64,000 nt of DNA from positions 67,145 through 131,144 of the forward strand of contig JACFMS010000004.1 in NCBI GenBank assembly GCA_019455285.1, in the 5' to 3' direction. Of the stretch, positions 44,411 through 54,348 are shown piece by piece. Position 1 is the first letter of the stretch; each line of letters starts with the position of its first letter. The stretch is from Sphingomonadales bacterium (GTDB taxonomy: Bacteria > Pseudomonadota > Alphaproteobacteria > Sphingomonadales > Govanellaceae). Under the pieces are notes generated by a model, which worked only from the letters and a program-made list of their open reading frames with translations, did not search any database and had not been told where the DNA came from. The position numbers and the translations under genes were made by a program.

Positions 44411-44863
44411 ATGCGTCATAATCTGGTGGAGACGTTGATGGGCGCGGTGGTGCTGGCCGCCGCTGGTTTTTTTCTCGCCTTCGCCTACACCAACGCCGAC
44501 ATTCGGGCGATCAACGGCTATGAGTTGCGCGCCCGCTTTAATCGCATCGACGGCTTGACGCTGGGCGCGGATGTGCGCTTGAGCGGCATCAAGGTCGGCT
44601 CGGTGGTGGGCCAGGAATTGGATAAGAACACCTATCAGGCGATCGTCCGTCTCAGCATCGATCCCGCGGTACGGCTGCCGGAAGACACCTTCGCCAAGAT
44701 CACCTCCGAGGGTCTCCTCGGCGACAGCTACCTGGCGCTCAGCCCCGGAGCCAGCGATGTCATGCTGGAGCCCGGCGATGAGATCGTCGATACCCAGGGC
44801 GCGGTGGACTTGCTTGGCTTGCTGAGCAAGTTCGGTTCCGATAGTAAGTCGGACGATAAATAG
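44411..44863 (+). CDS. mlaD: MlaD-type outer-membrane lipid asymmetry protein
   Basis: 150 residues. One N-terminal membrane helix (about 8-28) and a periplasmic MCE domain with RFNRIDGLTLGADVRLSGIK and TSEGLLGDSYLAL. It forms the hexameric lipid channel of the Mla phospholipid transport system. The other Mla genes are not adjacent, as usual when mlaD sits beside the complex I gene in this class. Confidence 0.92.
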   Translation: MRHNLVETLMGAVVLAAAGFFLAFAYTNADIRAINGYELRARFNRIDGLTLGADVRLSGIKVGSVVGQELDKNTYQAIVRLSIDPAVRLPEDTFAKITSEGLLGDSYLALSPGASDVMLEPGDEIVDTQGAVDLLGLLSKFGSDSKSDDK

Positions 44864-44872
44864 GGGCTGGCG

Positions 44873-45307
44873 ATGTGGCGCGCCATCTTCCTTATCGTGG
44901 CATTCTTTCCTGCCCTGGCGTTGTCGGAAGCAGCGCCTACGGATAAGTCAGCCGGCCGCGCCCCCGGCACGGTGGCGGTCCTAAACGCGCTTGATAAGAT
45001 CACGGCGCGCATTTCCCGGCTGGAAGCGCCGCTCGATACGCCGGTGCGGTTCGAAGCCTTGGAAATCACCTTGCGCGCCTGCATCGCGACGCCGCCCGAG
45101 GAAGCGCCGGAATCGACCGCCTTTTTGGAAATCCGCGAACTGAAGCCGGGTGCCAAGCCGGCGGTGGTGTTCAGCGGCTGGATGTTTGCCTCCTCGCCGG
45201 CGGTTTCCGCCATGGAGCACGCGGTTTATGACGTCTGGGTGATCGCCTGCAAAACCGCTTCGCCCGGCAAATCCTCCGGCAGCGCGAAGAAATCCGCCGT
45301 TCCGTGA
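44873..45307 (+). CDS. DUF2155 domain-containing secreted protein
   Basis: 144 residues with a signal peptide (1-20). The family core is plain: [54 protein letters not shown] and YDVWVIAC. Two conserved cysteines may form a disulfide. The function is unknown; it is almost always beside aat and accBC in alphaproteobacteria. Its last 82 bp overlap the 3' end of aat on the opposite strand, where neither family is conserved. Confidence 0.9.
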   Translation: MWRAIFLIVAFFPALALSEAAPTDKSAGRAPGTVAVLNALDKITARISRLEAPLDTPVRFEALEITLRACIATPPEEAPESTAFLEIRELKPGAKPAVVFSGWMFASSPAVSAMEHAVYDVWVIACKTASPGKSSGSAKKSAVP

Positions 45308-45879
45308 ACTGCTTGTTTTAAGGCCGCGTGATAAGTCATGCGCGACATCTCGATGGCGCCGAACTGCCGTAAGTGCGGGGTGACGAATTGGGTATCGAGC
45401 AGCCGATAGCCGCCCGCCTTTAGTCGCGCCACCAGATGGACCAGCGCCACCTTGCTGGCATCGCGCGCCTCATGAAACATGCTTTCGCCAAAAAACGCCG
45501 CGCCCAAGGATACGCCATAAAGTCCGCCGACCAATTTTCCCTCCCGCCAGCATTCGATGCTGTGGGCATGGCCTTCTTGATGGAGGCGCTCGTAAAGCTC
45601 CAGGATGATATCGTTGATCCAGGTACTGGCCCGGCCATGTTCGGCGGCGGCGCAGGCGCGCATGACGCTGCCGAAAGCCTTGTTCACCGTCACCCGGAAG
45701 GGATCATGGCGCACCGTCTGCTGTAACCGTTTAGGAATATGAAAGGCATCCAGCGGAATCACGCCCCGGTGATCGGGATCGACCCAGAACACATCTTGCG
45801 CCTGCGCCGACTCCGCCATCGGGAAGTAACCTTGGGCGTAGGCTTTCAACAATAAATCGGTGGTAATGCCGCGCATCAT
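45226..45879 (-). CDS. aat: Leucyl/phenylalanyl-tRNA--protein transferase
   Basis: 217 residues. It adds Leu or Phe to N-terminal Arg/Lys of proteins, marking them for ClpSAP (N-degron pathway). Motifs: [81 protein letters not shown] and [12 protein letters not shown]. It is cytoplasmic. It is 14 bp downstream of accC on the same strand. Confidence 0.95.
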   Translation of the reverse strand: MMRGITTDLLLKAYAQGYFPMAESAQAQDVFWVDPDHRGVIPLDAFHIPKRLQQTVRHDPFRVTVNKAFGSVMRACAAAEHGRASTWINDIILELYERLHQEGHAHSIECWREGKLVGGLYGVSLGAAFFGESMFHEARDASKVALVHLVARLKAGGYRLLDTQFVTPHLRQFGAIEMSRMTYHAALKQAVHGTADFFALPEDLPGEAVLQAITQTS

Positions 45880-45893
45880 ACAGACCGCCGGCG

Positions 45894-47231
45894 CTAACGC
45901 TTCAGATACGACTCCAGAAAGTGTATGTCATAAACGCCGTTGACGAAATCGGCATCATTGACCAAGCGCTCATGCAGCGGGATCGTGGTCTTGATGCCAT
46001 CGATGACATATTCGCCCAACGCGCGACGCAGCCGCATCAGGCAATCGTTGCGGGTCTTGCCATGGACGATGAGCTTGGAGATCAGGCTATCGTAATAAGG
46101 CGGAATGCGATAGCCGGCGTAAAGCGCCGAATCGACGCGCACATCCAGCCCGCCGGGCGGATGGTAATCGGTGATGACGCCCGGCGAAGGGGCGAAGGTC
46201 TGCGGATCCTCGGCATTGATGCGGCATTCGATGGCGTGGCCCAGGAAGCGGATGTCCTCCTGTTTGACCGATAACGGCAGGCCGCTCGCCACCCGGATCT
46301 GCTCGCGCACCAGATCGATGCCGGTGATCATCTCGCTTACCGGATGTTCGACCTGGATGCGGGTGTTCATCTCGATGAAGTAGAACTTGCCGTCCTCATA
46401 CAAAAATTCGATGGTGCCCGCCCCAAGATACCCAAGCTTGGCGATGGCGTTCCGCACCACCTCTCCCATCTCGGCCCGTTGGTCGGCATTCAGCGCCGGC
46501 GACGGCGCTTCCTCCAACACCTTTTGATGCCGGCGCTGCAAGGAACAATCGCGCTCGCCCAGATGCACCACGTTGCCGAGACTGTCGGCAAGGATCTGAA
46601 ACTCGATATGGCGCGGCGCGCCAAGATATTTTTCCATGTAAACGGCGTCGTCGCCAAAGGCGTTGCGGGCTTCCGCGCGGGCCTGCGATAGCGCGCTTTC
46701 CAACTCGCCAGGCTCGCGTACCACCTTCATGCCGCGGCCGCCGCCGCCGGCGGCGGCCTTGATCAACACCGGATAGCCGATGTCCTTGGCCAGCGTCTTG
46801 GCTTCCGCGGCATCCTGAATCGCGCCGTCGGAGCCGGGCACGCAGGGAATCCCCAACTGCCGCGCCGTCACCTTGGCCTGGATTTTATCGCCCATCAGCC
46901 GGATGTGTTCGGCGGTGGGGCCGATGAAGGTCATGCCGTGTTCGGTAACGATGTCGGCGAAGCTGGCGTTCTCGGACAGGAAGCCATAGCCGGGGTGCAC
47001 GGCGTCGGCGCGGGTGATCTCGGCGGCGGAAATGATGGCTGGGATGTTGAGATAGCTTTCCACTGAGCTTGGCGGTCCGATACAGACGCTTTCATCCGCC
47101 AGCCGCACATGCATGGCGTTGTCGTCGGCGGTGGAATGGACGGCCACCGTGCGGATGCCCATTTCCTTGCACGCACGATGGATGCGAAGGGCAATCTCGC
47201 CGCGGTTGGCGATCAATACCTTGTCGAACAT
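45894..47231 (-). CDS. accC: Acetyl-CoA carboxylase biotin carboxylase subunit
   Basis: 445 residues. ATP-grasp enzyme that carboxylates the biotin of AccB in the first step of fatty acid synthesis. Features: [32 protein letters not shown] (ATP loop), [20 protein letters not shown] and [19 protein letters not shown]. The start lies 7 bp from the end of accB, and accB-accC form an operon with aroQ ahead. Confidence 0.97.
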   Translation of the reverse strand: MFDKVLIANRGEIALRIHRACKEMGIRTVAVHSTADDNAMHVRLADESVCIGPPSSVESYLNIPAIISAAEITRADAVHPGYGFLSENASFADIVTEHGMTFIGPTAEHIRLMGDKIQAKVTARQLGIPCVPGSDGAIQDAAEAKTLAKDIGYPVLIKAAAGGGGRGMKVVREPGELESALSQARAEARNAFGDDAVYMEKYLGAPRHIEFQILADSLGNVVHLGERDCSLQRRHQKVLEEAPSPALNADQRAEMGEVVRNAIAKLGYLGAGTIEFLYEDGKFYFIEMNTRIQVEHPVSEMITGIDLVREQIRVASGLPLSVKQEDIRFLGHAIECRINAEDPQTFAPSPGVITDYHPPGGLDVRVDSALYAGYRIPPYYDSLISKLIVHGKTRNDCLMRLRRALGEYVIDGIKTTIPLHERLVNDADFVNGVYDIHFLESYLKR

Positions 47232-47238
47232 GCAGCGC

Positions 47239-47733
47239 TTACTCGATCACCATCAGGACTTCGCCGTATTCCACCGGTTGGGCGTTGGCGACGAAGATTT
47301 TCTTGACCGTGCCGCCGCGCGGCGCCGGGATAGGATTCATCACCTTCATGGCTTCGATGATCAAAAGGGTTTGCCCGGCTTCGACTTGGGTGCCGACCGA
47401 GACGAACGCCGGCGCATCCGGTTCGGGCGCGGTATAGACGGTGCCGACCATGGGGGAGAGCACCGCGCCGGGATGCTCGCCATCGCCTTTGGTCGCCTCG
47501 GCCGGGGCGGCAGCGGCGATGATCGCCGGGGCGGCCGCAGGCGCGGCGGCAACGGCGCCTGCGGTCAGATTGCGGGCGACACGGATGCGGCGATCGGCTT
47601 CTTCAACCTCGATCTCAGTCAGATTAGTCTCGTTCAATAAGTTCGCCAGTTCCCGAATTAATCCTTTGTCGACCTGCATTTTCGCCATGCGGTTACTCGT
47701 CTTAGCCGTTGATTTTGGTTTACGATTGGTCAC
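47239..47733 (-). CDS. accB: Acetyl-CoA carboxylase biotin carboxyl carrier protein
   Basis: 164 residues from GTG 47733, which overlaps the aroQ stop (GTGA); an ATG at 47688 would give 149 residues and is equally possible. N-terminal helical part ([20 protein letters not shown]), Ala/Pro-rich linker and C-terminal biotinyl domain with the biotinylated Lys in IEAMKVMN. It carries CO2 from AccC to AccAD. Confidence 0.95.
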   Translation of the reverse strand: MTNRKPKSTAKTSNRMAKMQVDKGLIRELANLLNETNLTEIEVEEADRRIRVARNLTAGAVAAAPAAAPAIIAAAAPAEATKGDGEHPGAVLSPMVGTVYTAPEPDAPAFVSVGTQVEAGQTLLIIEAMKVMNPIPAPRGGTVKKIFVANAQPVEYGEVLMVIE

Positions 47734-48191
47734 GAACGCCTGCCGCGCAAAAGATCCGCCATGGCGTCAAGCGCCAGTTCATAGCCTCGCGCGCCGAGCC
47801 CGGCGATGACGCCGGTGGCCATCAGCGAAACGTAGGAATGATGGCGGAAAGCCTCGCGCCGGTGGGGATTGGATAGATGCACCTCGATCACCGGCAACGC
47901 CACGGCCAGAAGGGCATCCAGGATCGCCACCGAGGTATGGGTATAGGCCGCCGGATTGATGATGATGCCGGCACAGCGCCCGCGCGCCGACTGAATCGCG
48001 CTCACCATATCGCCTTCGCCGTTATGCTGCTGAAAATCCACGGCAAGCCCCAGCGTCTTGGCCCGCGCCTCCAGCCGTTTCTGGATGTCGGCCAAGGTAT
48101 CGCGGCCGTAAACTTCCGGCTCGCGCGTGCCCAGCAGATTGAGATTTGGCCCGTTCAGGATCAGAACGGTTGCCCCTTTACCCTTGGCCAT
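47730..48191 (-). CDS. aroQ: Type II 3-dehydroquinate dehydratase
   Basis: 153 residues, dodecameric type II enzyme of the shikimate pathway. Motifs: [40 protein letters not shown] (catalytic His region) and [18 protein letters not shown]. The start is ATG 48191; the frame upstream to 48260 is basic and not conserved. It leads the aroQ-accB-accC-aat run. Confidence 0.95.
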   Translation of the reverse strand: MAKGKGATVLILNGPNLNLLGTREPEVYGRDTLADIQKRLEARAKTLGLAVDFQQHNGEGDMVSAIQSARGRCAGIIINPAAYTHTSVAILDALLAVALPVIEVHLSNPHRREAFRHHSYVSLMATGVIAGLGARGYELALDAMADLLRGRRS

Positions 48192-48359
48192 TGGCTTGCG
48201 CCGTTCGCCTTTCTGTCTTTTGAGCCCCAAGGTCCCCAAAACGCTTTCGCGCCTTCGCATCCCTTGTTCCTGTTGAAGGGTTTGTATAAACCTTTAGGAT
48301 CGCTTTGCAAACCAGGATTATTTGGCGCTTTTGGCGGCATACTAGGGATTGGGTAAGAC

Positions 48360-49346
48360 GTGATAGACCTGACAATTAATGGTGAAATGCGGCGGATTTC
48401 CGGGCCGTGCACGGTGCGTGACCTGTTGGCCGAGCTGGGCCTTGACAGTCGCAAGGTGGCGTTGGAGAGAAACCGCGAAATCGTGCCCAAAGGGGCCTAC
48501 GATACGGTCCGGGTCGGGGCCGGCGACCAGATCGAGATCGTGCATTTCATCGGCGGCGGCAACGCCTCGACGCTCAAGGCCGATACCTTCACCGTGGCCG
48601 GCAAGCAATATACCTCCCGGCTCATCGTCGGCACCGGCAAATACAAGAATTTCGAGGAGACGGCGCGGGCCATCGAGGCCTCAGGCGCCGAGATCGTCAC
48701 CGTGGCGGTGCGGCGGGTTAATGTCACGAACCCTAAGGAACCCATGCTGGTGGACTACGTGGACCCCAAGAAGGTCACCTATCTGCCCAACACCGCCGGC
48801 TGCTATAGCGCCGACGACGCCGTGCGCACGCTGCGCCTGGCGCGCGAGGCGGGGGGCTGGAACCTGGTCAAGCTCGAAGTGCTGGGTGACCAGAAAACCC
48901 TTTATCCCAACATGCCGGAAACCGTGGCGGCGGCGGAGGTCCTTCTCAAGGAAGGCTTCGAGGTGATGGTTTATTGCTCCGACGACCCGATCCAGGCCAA
49001 GCGGCTGGCCGATATGGGTTGCGCCGCCATCATGCCCTTGGGCGCGCCCATCGGCTCCGGTCTTGGCATCCAGAACCCGGTGCAGATCCGGCTCATTATC
49101 GAGGCGGTCGGCGTGCCGGTGTTGGTCGATGCCGGCGTCGGTACGGCGTCGGATGCGGCGGTGGCCATGGAATTGGGCTGCGACGGCGTACTGATGAATA
49201 CCGCCATCGCCGAGGCCAAGGACCCCATCCGGATGGCCCGCGCCATGAAGCTCGCGGTGGAAGCCGGACGGCTGGCCTACCTATCGGGCCGCATGCCGAA
49301 GAAAAAGTACGCCGATCCCTCCTCGCCGCTGTCGGGGCTGATTTAG
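48360..49346 (+). CDS. thiG: ThiS-ThiG fusion: sulfur carrier protein and thiazole synthase
   Basis: 328 residues. The first ~66 residues are a ThiS ubiquitin-like domain ([20 protein letters not shown], ending IVHFIGGG), the rest is ThiG ([14 protein letters not shown] with the Schiff-base lysine region, [37 protein letters not shown]). Together they make the thiazole moiety of thiamine. Fusion hides the free ThiS C-terminal Gly-Gly that normally carries the thiocarboxylate, so processing or an altered mechanism is implied. GTG start. No TPP riboswitch is seen upstream and no other thi gene is adjacent. Confidence 0.93.
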   Translation: MIDLTINGEMRRISGPCTVRDLLAELGLDSRKVALERNREIVPKGAYDTVRVGAGDQIEIVHFIGGGNASTLKADTFTVAGKQYTSRLIVGTGKYKNFEETARAIEASGAEIVTVAVRRVNVTNPKEPMLVDYVDPKKVTYLPNTAGCYSADDAVRTLRLAREAGGWNLVKLEVLGDQKTLYPNMPETVAAAEVLLKEGFEVMVYCSDDPIQAKRLADMGCAAIMPLGAPIGSGLGIQNPVQIRLIIEAVGVPVLVDAGVGTASDAAVAMELGCDGVLMNTAIAEAKDPIRMARAMKLAVEAGRLAYLSGRMPKKKYADPSSPLSGLI

Positions 49347-49380
49347 GGGACGTAGGAGAGCAAGACTTGACTCTCATTAC

Positions 49381-49407
49381 TATGTATGCACAATATGTAC
49401 ATACATA
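49381..49407 (+). promoter_or_regulatory. Inverted repeat upstream of brnT, candidate BrnA operator
   Basis: TATGTATG (49381-49388) and CATACATA (49400-49407) are perfect inverted repeats with an 11-bp spacer, ending 11 bp before the brnT start. BrnA antitoxins repress their own promoters. Confidence 0.6.
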
Positions 49408-49418
49408 TGGGGAGGGGG

Positions 49419-49712
49419 ATGTTTTTCGAGTGGGACGAGGCCAAGCGGTCCGCGAACTTCGAGAAGCATGGCGTAGATTTTGATGATGCGCGGCTGATTT
49501 TTGAAGGGCCGGTGTTTGAGAAAGCTGATGGGCGCAAGGATTATGGCGAAGATCGGATGATCGCCATTGGTGTTCTGGAAGATGTGGAAATAGTTGTTGT
49601 GTATGTCATGCGTGGCGAACGGCGACGCATGATTTCAGCGCGAAGGGCAAACCGTCATGAAAGGCAAGATTACTGGCGTTACCTCGAGGGCAAAGCCGGC
49701 GGGACGGACTGA
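49419..49712 (+). CDS. brnT: BrnT-family toxin (ribonuclease)
   Basis: 97 residues. BrnT hallmarks: FEWDEAKRSANFEKHGVDF at the N-terminus and RMISARRANRHERQDY near the end, with the catalytic Arg and His candidates there. It is an RNase of the RelE fold that stalls growth until bound by BrnA. The ATG at 49419 follows GGGGAGGGGG and is preferred over the upstream start. Its 3' end overlaps brnA by 56 bp. Confidence 0.9.
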   Translation: MFFEWDEAKRSANFEKHGVDFDDARLIFEGPVFEKADGRKDYGEDRMIAIGVLEDVEIVVVYVMRGERRRMISARRANRHERQDYWRYLEGKAGGTD

Positions 49713-49968
49713 TCTTGCGCGTCTGCGGGATATGCGCGATGACGACATAGACTACTCGGACATTCCGGCATTGACGGAAGATTTTTGGCAACATGCCAAG
49801 CTGACGCTTCCCCAAGCTAAGGACCGTCTGACTCTTCGCCTCGATCATGATGTCGTGGTATGGCTGAAGCGGCAGGGCAAGGGGTACCAGACCCGCATTA
49901 ATGCGATTCTACGGGCCTATATGAAAGCGCACGCAGGCAAAAAAGGACGCGATAACGCTGCATCCTGA
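49657..49968 (+). CDS. brnA: BrnA-family antitoxin
   Basis: 103 residues. The C-terminal ribbon-helix-helix part RLTLRLDHDVVVWLKRQGKG then YQTRINAILRAYMK is the signature of BrnA. The N-terminal half would wrap the toxin. Overlap with brnT by 56 bp is on the long side but common for this pair. It neutralises BrnT and represses the operon, probably at the inverted repeat upstream. Confidence 0.9.
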   Translation: MKGKITGVTSRAKPAGRTDLARLRDMRDDDIDYSDIPALTEDFWQHAKLTLPQAKDRLTLRLDHDVVVWLKRQGKGYQTRINAILRAYMKAHAGKKGRDNAAS

Positions 49969-49999
49969 CAATTTGATGATTGGAGGATATCTCCAACCA

Positions 50000-50731
50000 T
50001 CACTGCCGCGGACGCAAGTTATCCTGCATCATGTCGATCTGAAGTTTCTGGATTTCTGCCAGCCGCTCCCATTGCCGTGCGATCAGGTGATCGAGCTTTT
50101 CATGAAGATGGCGAATTTCAAGCTCAGCCTTAAGGTTGACGCGATAGTCGTTTTCCGAGCGCAGGCGGTCCCGTTCCGCGGCGCGGTTCTGGCTCATCAG
50201 GATGATGGGCGCCTGCACCGCGGCCAGGCACGACAGCAGAAGATTAAGGAGAATAAACGGGTAGGGATCAAAGGAGCGGTCCGCACCGAACTTGCTATTG
50301 ATGGTGATCCATATCGCCAGCGCCATGGCGAACAGGATCAAAAACATCCAGCTGCCGCCGAAAGCCGTGATGCGGTCTGAAAGTTTCTCGCCGAACGTTC
50401 TGCGATCGACATAAGACTCTTCGATATTCTTGGCGATCAGATCGTGCCGCGCGATGCTTTCGGATACCTGCCGATCCAATTGCGAAAGTTCACCGTGTTC
50501 GGCAAGCAGCAATTCTTCCACGTATAGACTGCGGTAACGAGCGACCTCCGAACGGGCGATCAGCGCGTCCTCTGTTAGGTCGGGGCGATCCTTGCGGATG
50601 CGTTCGATCACTTCGGTGCGTAGAGTGGAGAGGGGAACCAGGTCACGAACGGGAAGCTCGACGCCGGAAATGGCGCAAATGCCCCGCTTGTGATGCCGAT
50701 TGCCATTGTTGGCGTGAGATTTGTTGGTCAT
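50000..50731 (-). CDS. DUF1003 domain-containing membrane protein
   Basis: 243 residues. A leading cytosolic part with a conserved N-terminal stretch (CAISGVELPVRDLVPLSTLR), two membrane helices in the middle (GSWMFLILFAMALAIWITI and PFILLNLLLSCLAAVQAPII) and a C-terminal coiled coil (LEIRHLHEKLDHLIARQWER). This is the DUF1003 layout; the function is unknown. Confidence 0.9.
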   Translation of the reverse strand: MTNKSHANNGNRHHKRGICAISGVELPVRDLVPLSTLRTEVIERIRKDRPDLTEDALIARSEVARYRSLYVEELLLAEHGELSQLDRQVSESIARHDLIAKNIEESYVDRRTFGEKLSDRITAFGGSWMFLILFAMALAIWITINSKFGADRSFDPYPFILLNLLLSCLAAVQAPIILMSQNRAAERDRLRSENDYRVNLKAELEIRHLHEKLDHLIARQWERLAEIQKLQIDMMQDNLRPRQ

Positions 50732-50769
50732 GGGATCAATCTCCCTTGCTACCCTATCTCCTGTGCATC

Positions 50770-51510
50770 TTATTTCTTCGCCGCCCGGGCGGCGGCCACT
50801 TGCGCCGTCAAGGTGTCGTAACTCATGGCGCCGGGAAACAGCTTGTCATTGATGACGAACGATGGCGTGCCATTGAAGTTGAGCTCTGCCGCCAGACGGC
50901 GGTTGCGCTCTATGACGGCGGCAATCTCACGGCCCGCCATGTCGCGCTCCAGTTTCTTCACATCCAGGCCAACCTCGGCGGCGATGGAGAGCACCCGGTC
51001 TTCACTTAATTGCCCACGATAGGCGTAAAGCGCGTTATGGAAGGCAAGGTATTTATCTTGTGCGCGAGCGGCCAGCGCCGCCTTGGCGGCAAATTCTGCC
51101 ACATCGCCACGGATCGGCCATTCTTTGTAGATGATCTTGAGGTTCTTGTCCTCATTCATAAGCCGTTGCAGCGCCGGCACCATCATCTTGCAATAGCCGC
51201 AGGTGTAATCAAAGAACTCGACGATCGCCACGTCGCCCTTGGGATTGCCGGCAATGGGGGCTTCTTTGTCTTCGAATAGCGCCGCGCGGTTGGCGGTGAT
51301 GGCCTGGCTGGTCATGCGGTCACGCAACACTTCCATCGCCTGCGGGATGATTTCCGGATGCGCCAGAATATAATCGTGAACGATCTGCTCGATGGCGGCG
51401 CGATCAGTAGGTAATGGTGAGGATGCCGGCGGTTCCGCCTGGCAGCCGGTGGCGGTCAATAGCACGGCGCTCAGCATCAGCGCTGAGCCATGAAGCGCAT
51501 ATCGGATCAT
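50770..51510 (-). CDS. DsbA-family thiol:disulfide oxidoreductase, probable lipoprotein
   Basis: 246 residues. N-terminal signal with LTATGC at residues 18-23, a lipobox-like sequence, so it may be lipid-anchored in the periplasm. The thioredoxin fold contains FFDYTCGYCKMMVPAL, redox motif CGYC, and cis-Pro region NGTPSFVIND. It would oxidise or isomerise disulfides in secreted proteins. It begins immediately after the stop of the M48 protease gene, so the two are co-transcribed. Confidence 0.9.
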   Translation of the reverse strand: MIRYALHGSALMLSAVLLTATGCQAEPPASSPLPTDRAAIEQIVHDYILAHPEIIPQAMEVLRDRMTSQAITANRAALFEDKEAPIAGNPKGDVAIVEFFDYTCGYCKMMVPALQRLMNEDKNLKIIYKEWPIRGDVAEFAAKAALAARAQDKYLAFHNALYAYRGQLSEDRVLSIAAEVGLDVKKLERDMAGREIAAVIERNRRLAAELNFNGTPSFVINDKLFPGAMSYDTLTAQVAAARAAKK

Positions 51511-52923
51511 TTATTGTTCCTTGGGTTTGCGGTTTTTGGATTTAGCATTTTCATCGGGCATTTCGCCGTCGCCTGCCGCCATGACGATATCCTGCGCCCG
51601 CAGCCATTGCGGCGTGCCTCTCTGCAGTTTTTCCATGGCGTGGCGGCCCTGCGCCGTCGCCTGCGGCGTCATGCCGATCAGTAGAAAACGCTCGGCGGCG
51701 GCGAGGTGGGCCATGCCTTCTTGGCCGGCGCGATGATAGGCGATGGACAACTGATGCCAGGCGAAGGGCGAATCGCGCTCAAAGCGATTGGCCATTTCCA
51801 GGTGCGTAATGGCCTCGGCGTTCAGAGCGTCGTCTTCCATGGCGATCAGCGCCTGCGCCAGTTGCAGGAGGATCAGTGGCTCGTGCGGCGACAGCGCGAT
51901 GGAGCGCCGGAACGGTGCGACGGACTCGACGATCTTGCCGTTATCGAAAAGAAGAAAGCCCTTCAGTTCCCAGAAGTAGGGATCGTTGGGATAATCGGTC
52001 AGCAAGCTATCGGTCTCCGCCATGGCTTTGCCCATGTCGTGCTGCTGGTTATAGGCGTAGGCCCGGGCATAGCGGGCATAAAGGCTCTGATCCGACAGCG
52101 GATATTTCTGGAAAGCCACATAGGGCGGCTGGAAATAGCCGATGAGCTTCGCCTTCATGCGCAAAAAGAGGTCATCAAGCCCCGGCGGATTTGGCGCGTT
52201 CTTATAGGGCGATTTCTCGACCAATCCGGACAGCGCGTTGATGCGGTCCCGGGTCAAGGGGTGGGAGCGGACGTAAGGATCGCGATTGGTGGTATATAGT
52301 AGTTCCTCACTGCTCAGCCGTTCAAAGAAATCAACGAGGCCCTGACCCGACTGGTGAGTGGCGTCGAGAAACGTCATGCCGGCCTGGTCGGCGGCGGCTT
52401 CCTGGGTGCGGCTGTAGGCCAGGACCGCGCGTTGTGCCGCCTCTTGGCTGCCCATCATCACCGCCATGCCAGCGTCGCCGCCGCCCATGGCCATGGCCAC
52501 CGCGCCGAGAAGCATGCCGGCGATGGCGATGGCCGAGGCGCCTTTCAGCCCTTCCTGGAAGCGCGCCAGATGGCCGCCGGTGATATGGCCGGTTTCGTGG
52601 GCGATGACGCCGGCCAACTGATTGACGTTGTCGGCCGCCATGATCAGGCCGGTGTTGACAAATACGTTCTGCCCCCCCGCGACGAAGGCGTTTAATGATT
52701 TATCGCCAATGACATAGGTATGCACATTCTCGCCAGTCAGCCCCGCTGCTTCAAACAGTGGCGTGGCGATCAGACGAATGGTATTTTCCAGCTCCGCGTC
52801 GCGGACGATGGTGGGGGTGTCGCTTTTGGCGAAAGCTGGTAGGGGCAGGGTGGTCAAGGCAAGCCAAGCGATCAGGGCCGCAGCTTGCCCGCAAACGCTG
52901 GACCTAATCTTGGCTAGGGACAA
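51511..52923 (-). CDS. M48-family metalloprotease with TPR-like C-terminus (BepA-like)
   Basis: 470 residues with a signal peptide (about 1-32). Zinc motif HETGH at residues 109-113, with the third ligand likely in RTQEAAADQAG. The C-terminal third is helical TPR-like repeats. BepA-type periplasmic proteases check outer-membrane protein assembly. The start is TTG at 52923, with GGAGATGG ahead; no ATG or GTG fits better in frame. Confidence 0.9.
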   Translation of the reverse strand: MSLAKIRSSVCGQAAALIAWLALTTLPLPAFAKSDTPTIVRDAELENTIRLIATPLFEAAGLTGENVHTYVIGDKSLNAFVAGGQNVFVNTGLIMAADNVNQLAGVIAHETGHITGGHLARFQEGLKGASAIAIAGMLLGAVAMAMGGGDAGMAVMMGSQEAAQRAVLAYSRTQEAAADQAGMTFLDATHQSGQGLVDFFERLSSEELLYTTNRDPYVRSHPLTRDRINALSGLVEKSPYKNAPNPPGLDDLFLRMKAKLIGYFQPPYVAFQKYPLSDQSLYARYARAYAYNQQHDMGKAMAETDSLLTDYPNDPYFWELKGFLLFDNGKIVESVAPFRRSIALSPHEPLILLQLAQALIAMEDDALNAEAITHLEMANRFERDSPFAWHQLSIAYHRAGQEGMAHLAAAERFLLIGMTPQATAQGRHAMEKLQRGTPQWLRAQDIVMAAGDGEMPDENAKSKNRKPKEQ

Positions 52924-53031
52924 TGACCATCTCCATCCGTCCTCCCCGACCTATAGGTAAGGGGCGGGCGTGAACCCGTCAATACGACGTCAGTTAAACA
53001 AAAAAACTTGATATCAATAAGGCAGAACCCA

Positions 53032-54207
53032 ATGACAGCAGGAAAGCCGCTTCTCCTTCCCTCCCGCCGCAGCGATGTGCCGCCGTTTTACGCCATGGAC
53101 GTGCTGCGCTCCGCTTCCGCCTTAAGGGCGGCCGGCCGGGACGTGTTGTCGCTGTGCGTCGGCCAGCCGTCCATCGGCGCGCCCAAGCTGGTGCGCGACG
53201 AGGCGGCGCGGCTCATAGCCAGCGACATTATCGGCTACACCGAGGCTTTAGGGTTGCCCGCCTTGCGCGAGCGCATCGCCCAATATTACCGGGAGCGCTA
53301 TGGCGTCAACGTGCCGGCGGAGCGCATCGTCGTCACCACCGGCTCGTCGGGCGCGTTTCTGCTGGCCTTTCTTGCCGCCTTTGACGACGGGGCGCGCATT
53401 GCGCTCGCCCGTCCGGGCTATCCGCCTTATTTCGCCATCCAGAAGGCGTTAGACCTGGAAGCGGTGCCGGTGGATGTTGATCAGAGCACCGGCTTCCAGA
53501 TCACGGCGGATCATGTCGACGCGCTCTGTTTCCAGCCGGGAGGTCTGAACGGCGTCATGGTGGCAAGCCCGGCCAATCCTACCGGCTCGATGCTACCCAA
53601 GGCGGATTTTGCGGCGCTCATCGGCGCTTGCGCCGCCCACGGTGTACGGCTCATTTCCGATGAGATTTATCATGGCATCACTTTCGGCAAGCGCGAGCAC
53701 AGCGCCCTGGAATTCACCGATGACGCCATCGTCATCAACAGCTTTTCGAAATATTTCTGTATGACCGGCTGGCGGCTCGGCTGGATGGTGGTGCCGCAAA
53801 ATCTGGTGCGTCCCATCGAAGCCTTGGTGCAAAGCTTTTATATCTCCGCGCCCACCATTTCACAGGCGGCGGCGATCCGCGCCTTCGATTGCACTGAGGA
53901 GCTGGACCAGATCGTTGCCGGGTATGCCCGCAACCGTGATATCCTGATGGAAGCGCTGCCGAAAATGGGCATCACACGTTTCGCGCCGGTGGACGGCGCG
54001 TTCTATCTCTATGCTGATGTCAGCCCCTTCACCAATGACTCCATGAGCTTTTGCGCCCGCCTGTTGGATGATACCGGCGTGGCGCTGACGCCGGGTGTGG
54101 ATTTCGATGCCCGCAACGGCCACAGCTTCGTGCGCATCTCGTTCGCTGGCTCCGAAGCTGATACCGCCGACGCCATGCGGCGATTACAGGGGTGGTTGCG
54201 CGGGTAG
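53032..54207 (+). CDS. PLP-dependent class I/II aminotransferase
   Basis: 391 residues. Fold type I: substrate region VGQPSIGAPK, NPTGSMLPKAD, SDEIYHGITFG and the PLP lysine in INSFSKYFCMTGWRLGW, with a C-terminal FVRISFAGS containing the carboxylate-binding Arg. It is in the aspartate/aromatic aminotransferase group; the amino acid is not determined. ATG 53032 follows AAGGC. It is divergent from the M48 operon with 108 bp between. Confidence 0.9.
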   Translation: MTAGKPLLLPSRRSDVPPFYAMDVLRSASALRAAGRDVLSLCVGQPSIGAPKLVRDEAARLIASDIIGYTEALGLPALRERIAQYYRERYGVNVPAERIVVTTGSSGAFLLAFLAAFDDGARIALARPGYPPYFAIQKALDLEAVPVDVDQSTGFQITADHVDALCFQPGGLNGVMVASPANPTGSMLPKADFAALIGACAAHGVRLISDEIYHGITFGKREHSALEFTDDAIVINSFSKYFCMTGWRLGWMVVPQNLVRPIEALVQSFYISAPTISQAAAIRAFDCTEELDQIVAGYARNRDILMEALPKMGITRFAPVDGAFYLYADVSPFTNDSMSFCARLLDDTGVALTPGVDFDARNGHSFVRISFAGSEADTADAMRRLQGWLRG

Positions 54208-54228
54208 AATTTTTTGCTGACGTGAAGC

Positions 54229-54330
54229 CTTCCCCCTTGATGGGGGAAGGTTTGGATGGGGGTGATGGTTTATTCGCTGTAAGATGCCACCCCCACCCTG
54301 ACCCTCCCCCATCAAAAGGGGGAGGGGAAT
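54229..54330. repeat. Double CCCCCTTTT-type intergenic repeat
   Basis: CCTTCCCCCTTGATGGGGGA followed by AGG is mirrored about 60 bp later by CACCCCCACCCTGACC and CTCCCCCATCAAAAGGGGGA. The two halves together form a large cruciform and belong to the family at 13540 and 31269. It sits between the converging aminotransferase and rne genes. Confidence 0.7.
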
Positions 54331-54348
54331 TGTGAGAGAAGTTTTTTC

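Noticed and set aside
48200..48359. TPP riboswitch before thiSG
   Set aside because: No CTGAGA or other conserved thi-box parts seen in the 170 bp upstream.
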